Shown: positions 36,580-46,311, counted from the first letter of the stretch. The stretch: DNA of 64,000 nucleotides from Companilactobacillus zhachilii (GCF_003606365.2 NZ_CP031933.2:992001-1056000), one strand, 5' to 3'. Numbers and translations: made by a program. The notes: generated from the letters alone by a model not told the origin.

Positions 36580-39009
36580 GTGAAATTAATTAGAGCAAAC
36601 GTATACGGTTTCGGTAAATGGGTTGACCAAGAATTTGATTTTGCGCAAGATTATCAAGTTATTTTTGGTGCTAACGAGGCCGGTAAGACAACCTTACTGA
36701 ATTTTATCCAAAGTATTCTCTTTGGTTTTGCTTCAGCACGTGGTGAAAATAAGTTTTTACAATATAAGCCACGTAACAGCAGTAAATATGGTGGTGAATT
36801 AATTTTTCAAGCGGATGATGGTAGTAGTTGGACTGTCAAAAGAATCGACGGTAAAGGCGACGGTGATCTCACACTTTTCCACGACGACCAAGAAGTTCCG
36901 GGGGAATTGCTTTCAAAAATTATTGGTAGTTTCAGTAAAGATGATTTCGTCAATACACATGTCTTCGATGATAAGAACATCTTGTCGATCTATGGTTTAG
37001 ATGAAAGCAAATTGGAAACGGAAGTCATGTCGATTGGAGCTGTTGGCAGTAAAGAGTGGTTAGCAACTGCCGATGGCTTGGAACACGCCGCTGATGATAT
37101 TTACAAAGCTCGAGGGCAAAAGCAACCGCTAGTCGTGAGTTTAAAGCGTTATGACGAACTGATTGAAGAAAAGTCGGAAATTGAAAACCAGCAAGTAGCT
37201 TATCAACGAGTTAAGAATAAGTTGGATGAGACTGAAACCGATTTTAATAATAATGCAATTCAATTGAAACAGATGAGTGAGACCGAGAATAGTTTACGTA
37301 ATTTGGATAAGAAGTGGTCACGCTATGAACAATTGCAACAAAGCTATGACTCGGACCATAATGCCAAAATTATTGATAGTGAAGATTGGGAGCGAGTGCT
37401 TAAAGCAAATCAAGAATTGAGTACGCTTAAGGAAACGGCCACTCCCAATAAAATTGCTGACTTAGATAATGTTGAGAAAAGCATCTTAAAAAACTATCGC
37501 ATTAATCAGACTCGCTTAGATTATGTACGTAATCAAAAATTTGAGTTACAAAACTTGCAGTTTCACCGCGATGATATGAACTCTAAACTTTTAAAAGTCG
37601 ATACCCAAGTTGATCAGTTGTTTAAGAATCACCCAGAATTATCTGAGAAAATGTTACCTTTGACGGGTGATGAGATTGACCAATTGTCGCCGCAAACGAA
37701 TAGAAAAAATAATTTATCTTTAATAGTTTGTTGTGTTGCGGTAGTTTTAGCTTTCATTATTAGTCCGTTACGTTGGTTGTTTATTTTGGCAGCCTTAGGT
37801 AGTGGTGCCTGGTACGGATATCAGGAGTGGAGTAACCGACAAAAATCGGATTTGAACAATTACCCATTTCTCCAAGTTAAAGGTTATTCGGGGTTATCTC
37901 GTGAAGCAATTTTGGGTATTCAGGGAACTGTAATTGCACTGGATAATTTTCACACCACCCAAAACGGATTGATCGATGGAATTAAATCAATTGAAGTTGA
38001 TTTGAATAAGTGGCGCAAGATATTGTTGGAATTGAATGTTCTTGAAGGTTCATATAAAGATGATAACTACAATGAACAAATTGAGAAATATTTTGCTAGA
38101 TTAGACCAAATTAGAGCTAAAGCGGATGTAGCCGAACAAAGTCAAGCGCAGTCACAAAAGATTGCCGATGAGCGGGAATTACGTTTGAAGCAATTAAATA
38201 AAGAAATTTTTGCCATCTTACAAAAATATCAAGCCGTTAATATGAATATGTTCACGCAAATGCATACCCAACAAATTGAAAACCAAAAGACTTTGTCACA
38301 AATTAAACAAGATAAAGATTTCTTAGGGAATGACCTGTCGGAGTTGAAAAAGTATGCTAATCATGAGGCTTTGAGTCAAGAATTGAATCAAGCAACCATT
38401 AAGAAAACTGACTTAGCTAATAAAAATAATGAATTGAGTCGGCAAATGGGGTCTTTAAAAGAACGAATGCAACAAATTTATGACAATAAACAATATCAAC
38501 ACATCGTGACGGAATTAGCACAAAATAAGCAGGATATTATTGAGTATTATGACGAATGGATCTCCAATAAGTTAGCAAGTAGTTGGATTAGAAATATGTT
38601 GAATATTGCGACTGAAAATCGTTATCCAAAGATGATTCAAAAGGCGACTCAGTATTTTAGTTTGTTGACCAATCGTCACTATATTAAGATTGATTTTCGG
38701 AAAAAAGATATTGTTGTAACAAGTGATAATAAAAATGTTTTTGACGTTCATGAGTTATCCAAGGCGACGACGATACAGTTATATTTAGCCTTACGTTTAG
38801 CTTTTGTAACGGAAATATCTGATTTGATCAAGTTACCGATTTTAATTGACGATGCATTTGTTGATTTTGATATTTCACGGAAAGAAAATGTCTTTGATTT
38901 AATTAAAGAAATTGCTAAAAATAATCAGGTTATTTATGTAACTGCTAATCAACCGGAAGACATTCCAGAGAATCACATTTTGAAATTGGGGGAAAAAGAG
39001 ATTGCCTAA
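36580..39009 (+). CDS. yhaN: SMC/Rad50-like ATPase (YhaN)
   Basis: Partner ATPase of YhaO, 809 residues, GTG start. Walker A is FGANEAGKTTLLNF near residue 30; the Walker B region near the C-terminus reads LPILIDDAFVDFD. Between them are two long coiled-coil regions separated by two membrane helices (VCCVAVVLAFIISPLRWL and a following one, about residues 385-420), a known oddity of YhaN proteins that suggests membrane tethering of the coiled-coil tip. Shorter than the Bacillus protein (about 960 residues). Confidence 0.9.
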   Translation: MKLIRANVYGFGKWVDQEFDFAQDYQVIFGANEAGKTTLLNFIQSILFGFASARGENKFLQYKPRNSSKYGGELIFQADDGSSWTVKRIDGKGDGDLTLFHDDQEVPGELLSKIIGSFSKDDFVNTHVFDDKNILSIYGLDESKLETEVMSIGAVGSKEWLATADGLEHAADDIYKARGQKQPLVVSLKRYDELIEEKSEIENQQVAYQRVKNKLDETETDFNNNAIQLKQMSETENSLRNLDKKWSRYEQLQQSYDSDHNAKIIDSEDWERVLKANQELSTLKETATPNKIADLDNVEKSILKNYRINQTRLDYVRNQKFELQNLQFHRDDMNSKLLKVDTQVDQLFKNHPELSEKMLPLTGDEIDQLSPQTNRKNNLSLIVCCVAVVLAFIISPLRWLFILAALGSGAWYGYQEWSNRQKSDLNNYPFLQVKGYSGLSREAILGIQGTVIALDNFHTTQNGLIDGIKSIEVDLNKWRKILLELNVLEGSYKDDNYNEQIEKYFARLDQIRAKADVAEQSQAQSQKIADERELRLKQLNKEIFAILQKYQAVNMNMFTQMHTQQIENQKTLSQIKQDKDFLGNDLSELKKYANHEALSQELNQATIKKTDLANKNNELSRQMGSLKERMQQIYDNKQYQHIVTELAQNKQDIIEYYDEWISNKLASSWIRNMLNIATENRYPKMIQKATQYFSLLTNRHYIKIDFRKKDIVVTSDNKNVFDVHELSKATTIQLYLALRLAFVTEISDLIKLPILIDDAFVDFDISRKENVFDLIKEIAKNNQVIYVTANQPEDIPENHILKLGEKEIA

Positions 39010-39940
39010 GCGTATAAATGAATTTAATCAAGGCGAAGACATGAGTTTAGAAGTAATTATTAAGCGTTCTGATTTTCGTCTAGCCAAGAATGGGAAAAAT
39101 TTTCTATCATTAGTTTTTGAAGATAAATCAGGACAAATACCTGGTAAATATTGGGATGCCAGTCAAGAAGATGCTCAAAAGTATCGTGTCGGAACAATCG
39201 TTCAATTAGAAGGCCGTCGTGATTTGTATCAAGGCAAGCCACAAGTTAACATTACTCGATTAGGTTTGTTGGATCCGGAAACGGTTGATATGTCACAATT
39301 CGTTCAGACAGCACCTATGAAACGTGTTGATATGGAAAATGAATTCGATGATGTTTTCTTGCAAATCACTAATGGTGCATGGAATCGTGTCGTTAGATAT
39401 TTATTTAAGAAATATCACGATCGATTTTTCACTAGTGCCGCTGCTAAGACTAATCACCATGATTTTCAGGGAGGTTTGGCTTTTCATACTTTAAGTATGG
39501 TGCGAATGGCAGAAAATATTTCTGATCAATATCCCCAAATCAATCGAGCTTTATTAATTGCCGGTGCTTGTTTGCATGACTTTGGGAAAGTAATTGAGCT
39601 GACAGGTAACCTAGATATTGAATATACTTTCGAAGGAAACATGCTAGGTCACATTACGATAGTTGATGAAGAAATTGTAAAAGCGGCTGAGGAGCTAAAA
39701 ATAAGCCTTGAGAGCGAAGATATGATCTTACTTCGTCACATGATTTTGTCACATCATGGTTTACTTGAGTATGGCTCACCTGAACGTCCTAAATTGTTGG
39801 AGGCGGAGGTTTTACATAACATTGATATGATGGATGCTTCCATCAATATGATTACGAAGGCGTTAGATAAAACTGAAAGTGGTAAGTTTTCGGAAAGAAT
39901 TTTTGGTTTGGATAATAGATCATTTTACAAGCACAGTTAG
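39002..39940 (+). CDS. yhaM: 3'-5' exoribonuclease YhaM
   Basis: 312 residues. TTG 39002 overlaps the end of yhaN by 8 bases. An N-terminal OB-fold (about 15-95, RSDFRLAKNGKNFLSLVF...DLYQGKPQVNI) is followed by an HD-type phosphohydrolase domain with HHDFQGGLAFHTLSM and GACLHDFGKVIEL, then MILSHHG. This architecture is diagnostic of YhaM, which trims RNA and DNA 3' ends. It closes the yhaOMN-type operon. Confidence 0.94.
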   Translation: MPKRINEFNQGEDMSLEVIIKRSDFRLAKNGKNFLSLVFEDKSGQIPGKYWDASQEDAQKYRVGTIVQLEGRRDLYQGKPQVNITRLGLLDPETVDMSQFVQTAPMKRVDMENEFDDVFLQITNGAWNRVVRYLFKKYHDRFFTSAAAKTNHHDFQGGLAFHTLSMVRMAENISDQYPQINRALLIAGACLHDFGKVIELTGNLDIEYTFEGNMLGHITIVDEEIVKAAEELKISLESEDMILLRHMILSHHGLLEYGSPERPKLLEAEVLHNIDMMDASINMITKALDKTESGKFSERIFGLDNRSFYKHS

Positions 39941-39953
39941 TTGTTGTTAATTT

Positions 39954-39986
39954 GCTGTCTCTGAGCACAAGAAATATTGGCGCTGT
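39954..39986 (+). repeat. Truncated cloverleaf repeat, copy M
   Basis: GCTGTCTCTGAGCACAAGAA and the following ATATTGGCGCTGT match the left end and left outer arm of a type 2 element (compare copy K). The body and right arm are missing. Confidence 0.6.
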
Positions 39987-40029
39987 TTTTTATACAATAT
40001 AACTGATTAATTCGATAAAGGATTCCGCG

Positions 40030-40103
40030 TTATTTGAAATTGAATATAAGAAAAGGCTAGATATTTTTTCTTGGTATAAATCCAGAAAGATATCTAGCCT
40101 TTT
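40030..40103. terminator. Terminator hairpin shared with 54551-54623
   Basis: AAAAGGCTAGATAT (40051-40064) pairs with ATATCTAGCCTTTT (40090-40103), with extra pairing in the middle. The flank TTATTTGAAATTGAATATAA is nearly identical to 54551-54570. Bidirectional; separates yhaM from the convergent usp gene. Confidence 0.8.
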
Positions 40104-40125
40104 GACTATATTCAATGTTTATAGT

Positions 40126-40584
40126 TTATCTAACAACGATAACAGATACTGGAGCTCGTTTGGCCAATCTGGGACCGATTGCACCAGTAATTTTAGAGTG
40201 GGGGAATTGTGTATCTGCTCCGGTTACAAGTAGGTCGGGTTTAAAGTCGGGAATAACGTGTTTTAGAATGACATCGTCCACATCACCGCCATCATAGGCA
40301 AGTGGGGTAACATCTTTGACTCCGTTATTTTCAGCTTGTTCGACGTATTGATTGATAATTGTTTTAAGTTCTTCGCGTTTTTGACTAATTTTTGAAGGGG
40401 TTAATGAATCAAAAATATTGATATCTTCACTTTCCATTACTGATGCGATACCTAGATGAGCATCGTAATCATGGGCGAGTGTGCAGGCAAGTCGAAAGGC
40501 ACGGACAGTTGATTCGTGGTCATCAGCATCTACAGTTAGTAAAATTCGTCTGTAAACTAAGGGGTCTTGAAGTTCATTATCCAT
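40126..40584 (-). CDS. Universal stress protein, UspA family
   Basis: 152 residues from the ATG at 40584; an upstream in-frame ATG would place the AGGAGG ribosome site inside the gene. RRILLTVDADDHESTVRAF is the Usp N-terminus, and TGADTQFPHSKITGAIG... followed by KRAPVSVIVV is the nucleotide-binding C-terminal motif (G-x2-G-x9-G-(S/T) type, slightly altered). Role in stress tolerance is general. It stands alone between terminators. Confidence 0.9.
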   Translation of the reverse strand: MDNELQDPLVYRRILLTVDADDHESTVRAFRLACTLAHDYDAHLGIASVMESEDINIFDSLTPSKISQKREELKTIINQYVEQAENNGVKDVTPLAYDGGDVDDVILKHVIPDFKPDLLVTGADTQFPHSKITGAIGPRLAKRAPVSVIVVR

Positions 40585-40720
40585 AAAGATGGTCCTCCTA
40601 ATCATTGATTACTATCTTTATCATAAACATAGATTTTTGGATAAAACAAGCACAAAGAGTACGTTTCGTTGCAGTGAAAAAAATAGTTTAGGGGGACGTA
40701 ATTTTCGTTACTCTTTGCTT

Positions 40721-40808
40721 AGGGTAAAACAAATGGCACCAGCAATCCAAAACCGGATTACTGGTGCCATTATTTATCAAAAGCTGAACATTTTTTGTTC
40801 TACTTTCA
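40721..40808. repeat. Nested terminator-like repeat, copy 5
   Basis: Inner stem AATGGCACCAGCAATCC (40732-40748) pairs with 40755-40771. Right arm AAGCTGAACATTTTTTGTTC matches other copies; the left outer arm is shortened to AAAAC. Confidence 0.75.
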
Positions 40809-40825
40809 TGAATTAAAAATTTAAA

Positions 40826-41728
40826 TTACTTCTTTGATGAAGATGATGATGAAACGTAACCTGAAAGAACATCTTTCAAGTCGCTATCCTTGATAGAAAC
40901 ATCAGCCTTCTTCAAGACTTTAGAAACAACTTTTTGCATAACTGTTGAATCTTGCATCCATGAGGCATATAGCTTAGCTTTAAGTTCGGCTGTGTGATCA
41001 CTCATCTTACCCTTAGCAGGTTTCTTAACAAGTTTGATAACACTGTAACCGTAGCTTGTCTTAACAGGTGTATCTGTGTAGTCGCCAACTTTGTTTAGCT
41101 TGTATGCAGCTGTCTTAAAGTCAGTGTCGATACTTGTACTGTCGTTATCAAAGGCAGCCATCTTACCACCCTTGTCCTTTGTAGCAGAGTCAGTTGAGTA
41201 TTCCTTAGCTAACTTAGCAAAGTCTTCACCGTTTTGAAGTTTTGTAATAACTTCTTTAGCAGTATCTTCTTTACTTACAAGAATTTGTGCAACTTGGATC
41301 TTAGGTTGGTAACTCTTCCATTCCTTCTTAAGATCTTTGTTTGTAACGGTCTTGTTCTTCTTCAAAGCAACCTTTGTAAGAAGGTTAGTACGAATATTCT
41401 TCTTGAATTGGGCAGTTGTCATACCGTTTTGTTGAAGAATTGAGCTAAATGATGAACCATATTGACTCTTGTACTTGTTGTATTCACTATTAACTTGTTT
41501 TGTGGATACATCTTTACCATATTGGTCTTCCAAGGCCTTTGTGATAATCATAGTTTGAAGTGTTTGCTTACCAGATGAAGAACTCTTCATTTCTTTATAG
41601 TATTCATCTTGAGTAATTCTGCCACCTTTAAGAGTAGCAACAGTCTTGTTACCAGAACAACCAGCAACAACTGTTATCATAAATAGACCAGCAATAGCTA
41701 GGATCCATTTAGTTAAACGTTTATTCAT
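40826..41728 (-). CDS. prsA: Foldase lipoprotein PrsA
   Basis: Extracellular peptidyl-prolyl isomerase of 300 residues that helps secreted proteins fold. Signal peptide with lipobox VAGC (C23). An N-terminal chaperone domain is followed by a parvulin domain (about 140-235: IQVAQILVSKEDTAKEV, STDSATKDKGGKMAAF, YGYSVIKLVKK). The C-terminus has a serine run. Preceded by AAGGATG. It is followed by a nested terminator repeat. Confidence 0.95.
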   Translation of the reverse strand: MNKRLTKWILAIAGLFMITVVAGCSGNKTVATLKGGRITQDEYYKEMKSSSSGKQTLQTMIITKALEDQYGKDVSTKQVNSEYNKYKSQYGSSFSSILQQNGMTTAQFKKNIRTNLLTKVALKKNKTVTNKDLKKEWKSYQPKIQVAQILVSKEDTAKEVITKLQNGEDFAKLAKEYSTDSATKDKGGKMAAFDNDSTSIDTDFKTAAYKLNKVGDYTDTPVKTSYGYSVIKLVKKPAKGKMSDHTAELKAKLYASWMQDSTVMQKVVSKVLKKADVSIKDSDLKDVLSGYVSSSSSSKK

Positions 41729-41834
41729 CTTTACACATCCTTAATTAATATGTCTACAATTGAAAAGACTACCATAAAAAATCGTGAATAGTTTATCATT
41801 TTACGAAAAAATCACAAAAAATTCATATTTGGCA

Positions 41835-42128
41835 CTATTGTTTCTTAAACTTGTCCAGATTTTCTTGCATATCTTGAATCGAGGCTTGTAATTCCTCAAC
41901 ATCTGGCTTGATACTAGTTGAATAATCATTAAGGTCTTTTTGAATACCAGATAATACTTCTGGAACAACGCTGGAATTTTTTTGTAGATCGGCTAATATA
42001 TCTTTAAAATCTTTTATATTATGAAATAACTTGGTATCATTGATACTAGGTGTGACATCTTTTGATTGAAATAGTTGTAGGGCAGCCCCTGAAATGGTTC
42101 CAATCATGAATCCAGCAAAAAATTTCAT
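41835..42128 (-). CDS. YtxH-like small membrane-associated protein
   Basis: 97 residues from ATG 42128, 7 bases after GGAGG. The N-terminus MKFFAGFMIGTISGAALQLF is a short glycine-rich helix as in YtxH/gas-vesicle-like stress proteins, followed by an amphipathic coiled coil (LADLQKNSSVVPEVLSG..., ELQASIQDMQENLDKFKKQ). Its stop-side neighbour is prsA and its start follows hit by 1 base, so the two are one operon. Confidence 0.7.
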   Translation of the reverse strand: MKFFAGFMIGTISGAALQLFQSKDVTPSINDTKLFHNIKDFKDILADLQKNSSVVPEVLSGIQKDLNDYSTSIKPDVEELQASIQDMQENLDKFKKQ

Positions 42129-42129
42129 T

Positions 42130-42558
42130 TTAATCCTCCAAGTTTTGTTTGATCTTGTCGGCACGTGCTTGCAATTCTTCATTACTTGCTAGACCGGTGT
42201 TGTCTCCCCAGTGCATTGAGAAATCATCGTCTTTTGAATAGCGGGGTACTAAGTGGATGTGTGAATGCATAACACTTTGATAAGCAATTTCACCGTTATT
42301 TTGGCAGATGTTCATGCCGATAATGTCGGGATTTGAAGCTTTGATGGCACGGGCAATCATCGGAACCTTTTTGAAGACACGTTCAGCCAAATCCTCGTCA
42401 TAGGCGAAGATATCCTTAACGTGTTTCTTAGGAACAACAAGGGTATGACCAGGTGTGACTTGTGAAATATCGAAGAATGCCTTGATATCATCATCCTCGT
42501 AGATTGTTGTGCTAGGAATTTCATTGTTAATTATTTTGCAAAAGATGCAATCATCCAT
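42130..42558 (-). CDS. hit: HIT-family nucleotide hydrolase/transferase
   Basis: 142 residues from ATG 42558, after AAAGGAG. MDDCIFCKIINNEIPS is the conserved start with the zinc-type Cys pair, and MHSHIHLVPR is the histidine triad (HxHxH). Bacterial HIT proteins hydrolyse purine nucleoside phosphoramidates. The gene lies divergent from ecsAB, an arrangement common in Firmicutes. Confidence 0.94.
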   Translation of the reverse strand: MDDCIFCKIINNEIPSTTIYEDDDIKAFFDISQVTPGHTLVVPKKHVKDIFAYDEDLAERVFKKVPMIARAIKASNPDIIGMNICQNNGEIAYQSVMHSHIHLVPRYSKDDDFSMHWGDNTGLASNEELQARADKIKQNLED

Positions 42559-42647
42559 AGAAAAATCTCCTTTCAAAAAACAGCATTATATTTACTATAA
42601 TGCTATCATAATAACATTATTAAAAACAGATATAGGTGGTTTAAACC

Positions 42648-43382
42648 ATGACTTTAGAAGTAAAAGAACTGACCGGTGGATACGGTCAAGTATCAGTTTT
42701 GAAGAAAGAGACTTTCACCGTTGAAAGTGGACAAGTAGTCGGTCTAATTGGACTGAACGGGGCTGGTAAATCAACGACAATCAAGCACATTATTGGTTTA
42801 CTGACACCTCGTGGCGGTCAAATCTTGATTGACGGTATTAGTTTGCACGATGATGTTGAGAAGTATCGTAAAAAGATTGCTTATGTTCCCGAAATGCCAA
42901 TTCTTTATCCAGAGTTGACTTTAAAGGAACACATAGATTTAACAATCATGGCTTACGATTTGGATCACGATAAAACTTGGGCTAACGCTAATAAATTATT
43001 GAAGACTTTCCGACTCGATAATAAGTTAGACTGGTTCCCACAGAATTTTTCTAAAGGTATGAAGCAAAAGGTGATGATTGTCTGTGCCTTCATGACTGAT
43101 GCAAGTTTATTCATTATTGATGAGCCGTTTACGGGACTTGATCCTTTAGCGGTAAATGATTTGCTGAATATTGTTGAAGCAAAGAAAAAGGCTGGTTGTT
43201 CAGTTTTGATGTCAACCCATGTTTTAGCTACTGTACAAAACCATGCCGATAAATTTGTTTTGATTAACCATGGTCAAGTTAGAGCAGATGGGACACTTGA
43301 TCAATTGAAGTCTAAATTTAACATGGAAGCTGACTCAAATTTGGATGACATTTATATTAAGATGTCAAACGAGGACTTATAA
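42648..43382 (+). CDS. ecsA: ABC transporter ATP-binding protein EcsA
   Basis: 244 residues. Walker A GLNGAGKSTTIKH, a degenerate signature FSKGMKQKV, Walker B LFIIDEPFTGLDP and the His switch STHV are present. EcsAB affects secretion, competence and membrane-protease processing in Bacillus. The last codon overlaps the ecsB start by one base (stop TAA then ATG), so both subunits are made together. Confidence 0.92.
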   Translation: MTLEVKELTGGYGQVSVLKKETFTVESGQVVGLIGLNGAGKSTTIKHIIGLLTPRGGQILIDGISLHDDVEKYRKKIAYVPEMPILYPELTLKEHIDLTIMAYDLDHDKTWANANKLLKTFRLDNKLDWFPQNFSKGMKQKVMIVCAFMTDASLFIIDEPFTGLDPLAVNDLLNIVEAKKKAGCSVLMSTHVLATVQNHADKFVLINHGQVRADGTLDQLKSKFNMEADSNLDDIYIKMSNEDL

Positions 43383-44599
43383 TGTTAAAACTTTGGAATG
43401 AACGACTAAGAAGACATCAACTTAGTCAATTTAAATATCTTAGATTGATTTTTAACGATAATTTTGTCTTAGCCTTTATTGTTTTAATTGGGGCGCTAGG
43501 CTTTTGGTATTCTAATTTGCTGGGAACGATTCATCATACCTTAGTTTTGGGTAAGCCAATTGTAATTATTTTATTGTTTTTGGCTGTACAAGTTGGTGGG
43601 ATAGCCACGTTATTAGAAGAACCTGATAGCACGTTCTTACTAGTGAAGGAAAAAGATTTTTATAAATATTTTAAAGCAGCTAAGAATTACAGTAGTTTTG
43701 TCCCAGTTGTAACCTTGGCATTAGTTAACTTTTTATTGTCAGCCTTTGCTTCTCGGGGAGCTGGCTTAAAGGTTATTGATATTGTGGCGATTGCAGTTGG
43801 TTTAATCGTTTATAAATTAGCTTTTTTGAATGTAAACTTAATGGAACTTTATGACCGTGCTCATTTCGGTAGTATTAGTATGCGTTTGGCATCAAATATC
43901 TTGTTAATAGTAGCTTTGATTGTTTCAACCTATTTGTTTAGTTGGACGATGCTAATCGTGGGAGTAGTTTATTACCTTTATTTAAATACTCAAGTCCAGA
44001 CGTTGGAAACTAGTGGTCAGTTACAATGGAAATTAGCTATTGAAACGGAAAATCAACGAATGTTTCGGATTAAACGTTTCTACAACTTGTTTACTGATGT
44101 TCCGGGTGTTAATAGTAAAATCAAACGTCGTAAGTGGCTTGATGGTTTATTGACGCCAATCAAACCGGTCGCAAGTAATACGTATTTATATTTATTTGCG
44201 CGTGGATTTGTTAGAAATAATGAATACATTGGGTTATTCTTGCGTTTGACAATTATTCAAGCTATCATGCTTGCTCTGATTGATAATTTTTATATTTCGC
44301 TGATAGTTGAAATGCTCTTTATTTATTTAGTTGGTTTCCAATTGAAGCCTTACTTTAAAGAGGTTATGCAAAACTTGATGCAACGGCTTTATCCAATCAG
44401 TGGTAAGACTAAAATCGCTGATTTTACTAAATTAAGTACGATAATTTTGTCAATTCAGTGGTTAATCAGTGCATTGGCAATTCTTTATAAATTTGGTTTA
44501 AGTTTGAATAGTTTAATTATCATTGTAGCTGGTTTGGCTGTATTGATTTTCGTCAACTATTTCTACATGCCAAGACAATTGAAAAAATATCTAGATTAA
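43382..44599 (+). CDS. ecsB: ABC transporter permease EcsB
   Basis: 405-residue polytopic permease of the EcsB family with about 8-9 helices in pairs (FVLAFIVLIGALGFWYS, IVIILLFLAVQVGGIA, others to the C-terminus). The N-terminal LWNERLRRHQLSQFKYLR segment is typical. Partner of EcsA. Confidence 0.9.
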   Translation: MLKLWNERLRRHQLSQFKYLRLIFNDNFVLAFIVLIGALGFWYSNLLGTIHHTLVLGKPIVIILLFLAVQVGGIATLLEEPDSTFLLVKEKDFYKYFKAAKNYSSFVPVVTLALVNFLLSAFASRGAGLKVIDIVAIAVGLIVYKLAFLNVNLMELYDRAHFGSISMRLASNILLIVALIVSTYLFSWTMLIVGVVYYLYLNTQVQTLETSGQLQWKLAIETENQRMFRIKRFYNLFTDVPGVNSKIKRRKWLDGLLTPIKPVASNTYLYLFARGFVRNNEYIGLFLRLTIIQAIMLALIDNFYISLIVEMLFIYLVGFQLKPYFKEVMQNLMQRLYPISGKTKIADFTKLSTIILSIQWLISALAILYKFGLSLNSLIIIVAGLAVLIFVNYFYMPRQLKKYLD

Positions 44600-44617
44600 T
44601 GGAGAGAATTAATATTT

Positions 44618-45265
44618 ATGAGATTAAGAAACAAACCTTGGGCTAAAGACATGATCAATGACAACCTTGATTTAATCGCCATTCAACCAGAAAACATGCA
44701 AGGTAAATGGCAAAGCCGTTTTGCTAAAGAACAGCCGTTATTTATTGAAGTTGGCTCAGGTAAGGGTAGATTTATTACTGAATTAGCTAAGCAAAATCCG
44801 CAAAATAATTATATTGCGATGGAAGTTCAAGAAGGGGCCATTGCTTTGGTACTAAAAAAGCAAGTTGAGTTAAAATTACCCAACTTGCAATTGTTATTAG
44901 CTAATGGTGCTGATTTATCTGAATATTTTGCTGAGAATGAAGTTGACGGAGTTTACCTAAACTTTTCCGATCCATGGCCAAAAACGCGTCACGAAAAGCG
45001 TCGCCTAACATACAAATCATTCTTAAAACAATACCAATACATTTTAAAAGATGATGGTTATTTACAATTTAAGACTGATAATCAAGGCTTGTTTGAATAT
45101 TCATTGATCAGTATGAATAATTATGGAATGAAGTTTGATGAAATTTCTTTGGACTTACACAATAATGAAAGTCTAAATATGAATAACATCGAAACTGAGT
45201 ATGAAGAAAAGTTCTCAAAAAAAGGCTTCAGGATCAATTACCTGAAAGCCCAATTTAAAAATTAA
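44618..45265 (+). CDS. trmB: tRNA (guanine-N7)-methyltransferase
   Basis: Makes m7G46 in tRNA using S-adenosylmethionine. 215 residues: [13 protein letters not shown] at the start, [16 protein letters not shown] (SAM-binding motif I), and [16 protein letters not shown], the TrmB hallmark with catalytic Asp. It follows ecsB by 18 bases, the standard lactobacillus order. Confidence 0.96.
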   Translation: MRLRNKPWAKDMINDNLDLIAIQPENMQGKWQSRFAKEQPLFIEVGSGKGRFITELAKQNPQNNYIAMEVQEGAIALVLKKQVELKLPNLQLLLANGADLSEYFAENEVDGVYLNFSDPWPKTRHEKRRLTYKSFLKQYQYILKDDGYLQFKTDNQGLFEYSLISMNNYGMKFDEISLDLHNNESLNMNNIETEYEEKFSKKGFRINYLKAQFKN

Positions 45266-45276
45266 TATTTAATTGT

Positions 45277-45591
45277 TTACTGTACTTTTTTAATGTTAAG
45301 TAATTCACCAGTCATGGCGTCTGCGATGAAGTGGTATTGAACAACATCGAATTCGTCCATAGTGGTTACTCCACCGACGATTCCCCAAGTTGCACGACCG
45401 TTCACGTCAACGCGTTGGTAAAATGGTTCGACCCATGAACCGATGACTTTGCTATCTTCGCCCAAAACGGACTTAACTTTATTAATAATCTTCTCGCTAT
45501 CTAGATGGTGTTTTACTAAGACTGTAGCAGCGGCAGAAGCAGCTAGAACAGTACCAGCAACGATTAATGAACCGATACCTTTTTTACTCAT
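45277..45591 (-). CDS. Small secreted or anchored protein with PepSY-like fold
   Basis: 104 residues from ATG 45591, 8 bases after AAGGAG. The N-terminus has one helix (SLIVAGTVLAASAAATVLV), either a signal or an anchor. The remainder (KVKSVLGEDSKVIGSWVE..., FIADAMTGELLNIKKVQ) has the D-A-x-T-G-E-L-L ending typical of PepSY domains, suggesting a small inhibitor-like module. Function unknown. Convergent with trmB. Confidence 0.7.
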   Translation of the reverse strand: MSKKGIGSLIVAGTVLAASAAATVLVKHHLDSEKIINKVKSVLGEDSKVIGSWVEPFYQRVDVNGRATWGIVGGVTTMDEFDVVQYHFIADAMTGELLNIKKVQ

Positions 45592-45714
45592 AAAAATCAC
45601 TCCTTGATTTCGATTTACTGATATATTACCACTATTATATATCAATCCGATGCTCAAGAGCACTTAATTGACCGTTTAACAAATAAAAAGTATCTTATTG
45701 AAGAGGTGAATAAT

Positions 45715-46041
45715 ATGAAAACATTTGAAGATTATGGTGTAAAAGATTGGCACGAGATTACTAAAGAGGGAAAACATATTTTATTTTTCCACGCTGATTG
45801 GTGCCCAGATTGCAAATTTATCGAGCCTAAATTACCAGAACTTGAAAAAGAGTATTCTGACTTTAACTGGATCAGTTTCAATCGTGATGATAATATGGAA
45901 ATTGCTCAAGAATTAGGCATTATGGGAATTCCTAGCTTTGTTATTATTGAAAATGGCAAAGAAATTGGTAGACTAGTAAATAAAGATCGAAAAACTAAAG
46001 AAGAAGTTGAGACCTTTATTAACGGTGTAATTAACGCTTAG
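45715..46041 (+). CDS. Thioredoxin-family protein
   Basis: 108 residues from ATG 45715, after AGAGGTG. FFHADWCPDCKFIEP carries the redox pair CPDC in place of the classical CGPC, and GIPSFVIIENG holds the cis-Pro. The fold is otherwise a complete single thioredoxin domain. In lactobacilli this gene usually precedes ytpR and murC, as here, apart from two inserted repeats. Confidence 0.92.
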   Translation: MKTFEDYGVKDWHEITKEGKHILFFHADWCPDCKFIEPKLPELEKEYSDFNWISFNRDDNMEIAQELGIMGIPSFVIIENGKEIGRLVNKDRKTKEEVETFINGVINA

Positions 46042-46060
46042 TATTAACATTGCTTAGATA

Positions 46061-46237
46061 GCCGCCTCCGGGCGTAAGAAATTTGGGCTGCTGTGGGGAC
46101 CGGTTGGAGCCAAGGTCTCCAATCTCGATTTTGAACTTCGCCAAGAACGCGAATTTCAAAACTCGTCCCGTATTGTAATGGCTAAAGCCATAACAATACC
46201 TTCACTGCTGCCTAAATTTCTTACGCTCGGAGGCTAG
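46061..46237 (+). repeat. Cloverleaf repeat, type 2, copy H
   Basis: Outer arms 46070-46095 and 46203-46228 pair with G-T wobbles. Hairpin 1 GGTTGGAG/CTCCAATC. Hairpin 3 is closed by GTATTGTAA/TAACAATAC where other copies have GTGGTGTAA/TAACGCCAC, so several pairs changed on both sides. Confidence 0.9.
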
Positions 46238-46311
46238 TGTATTAGTTACTTCTGGTTGAATTTTTCATATGAATTTTCTTATTACAAATATGAATATTTA
46301 ATAAAAATGAT

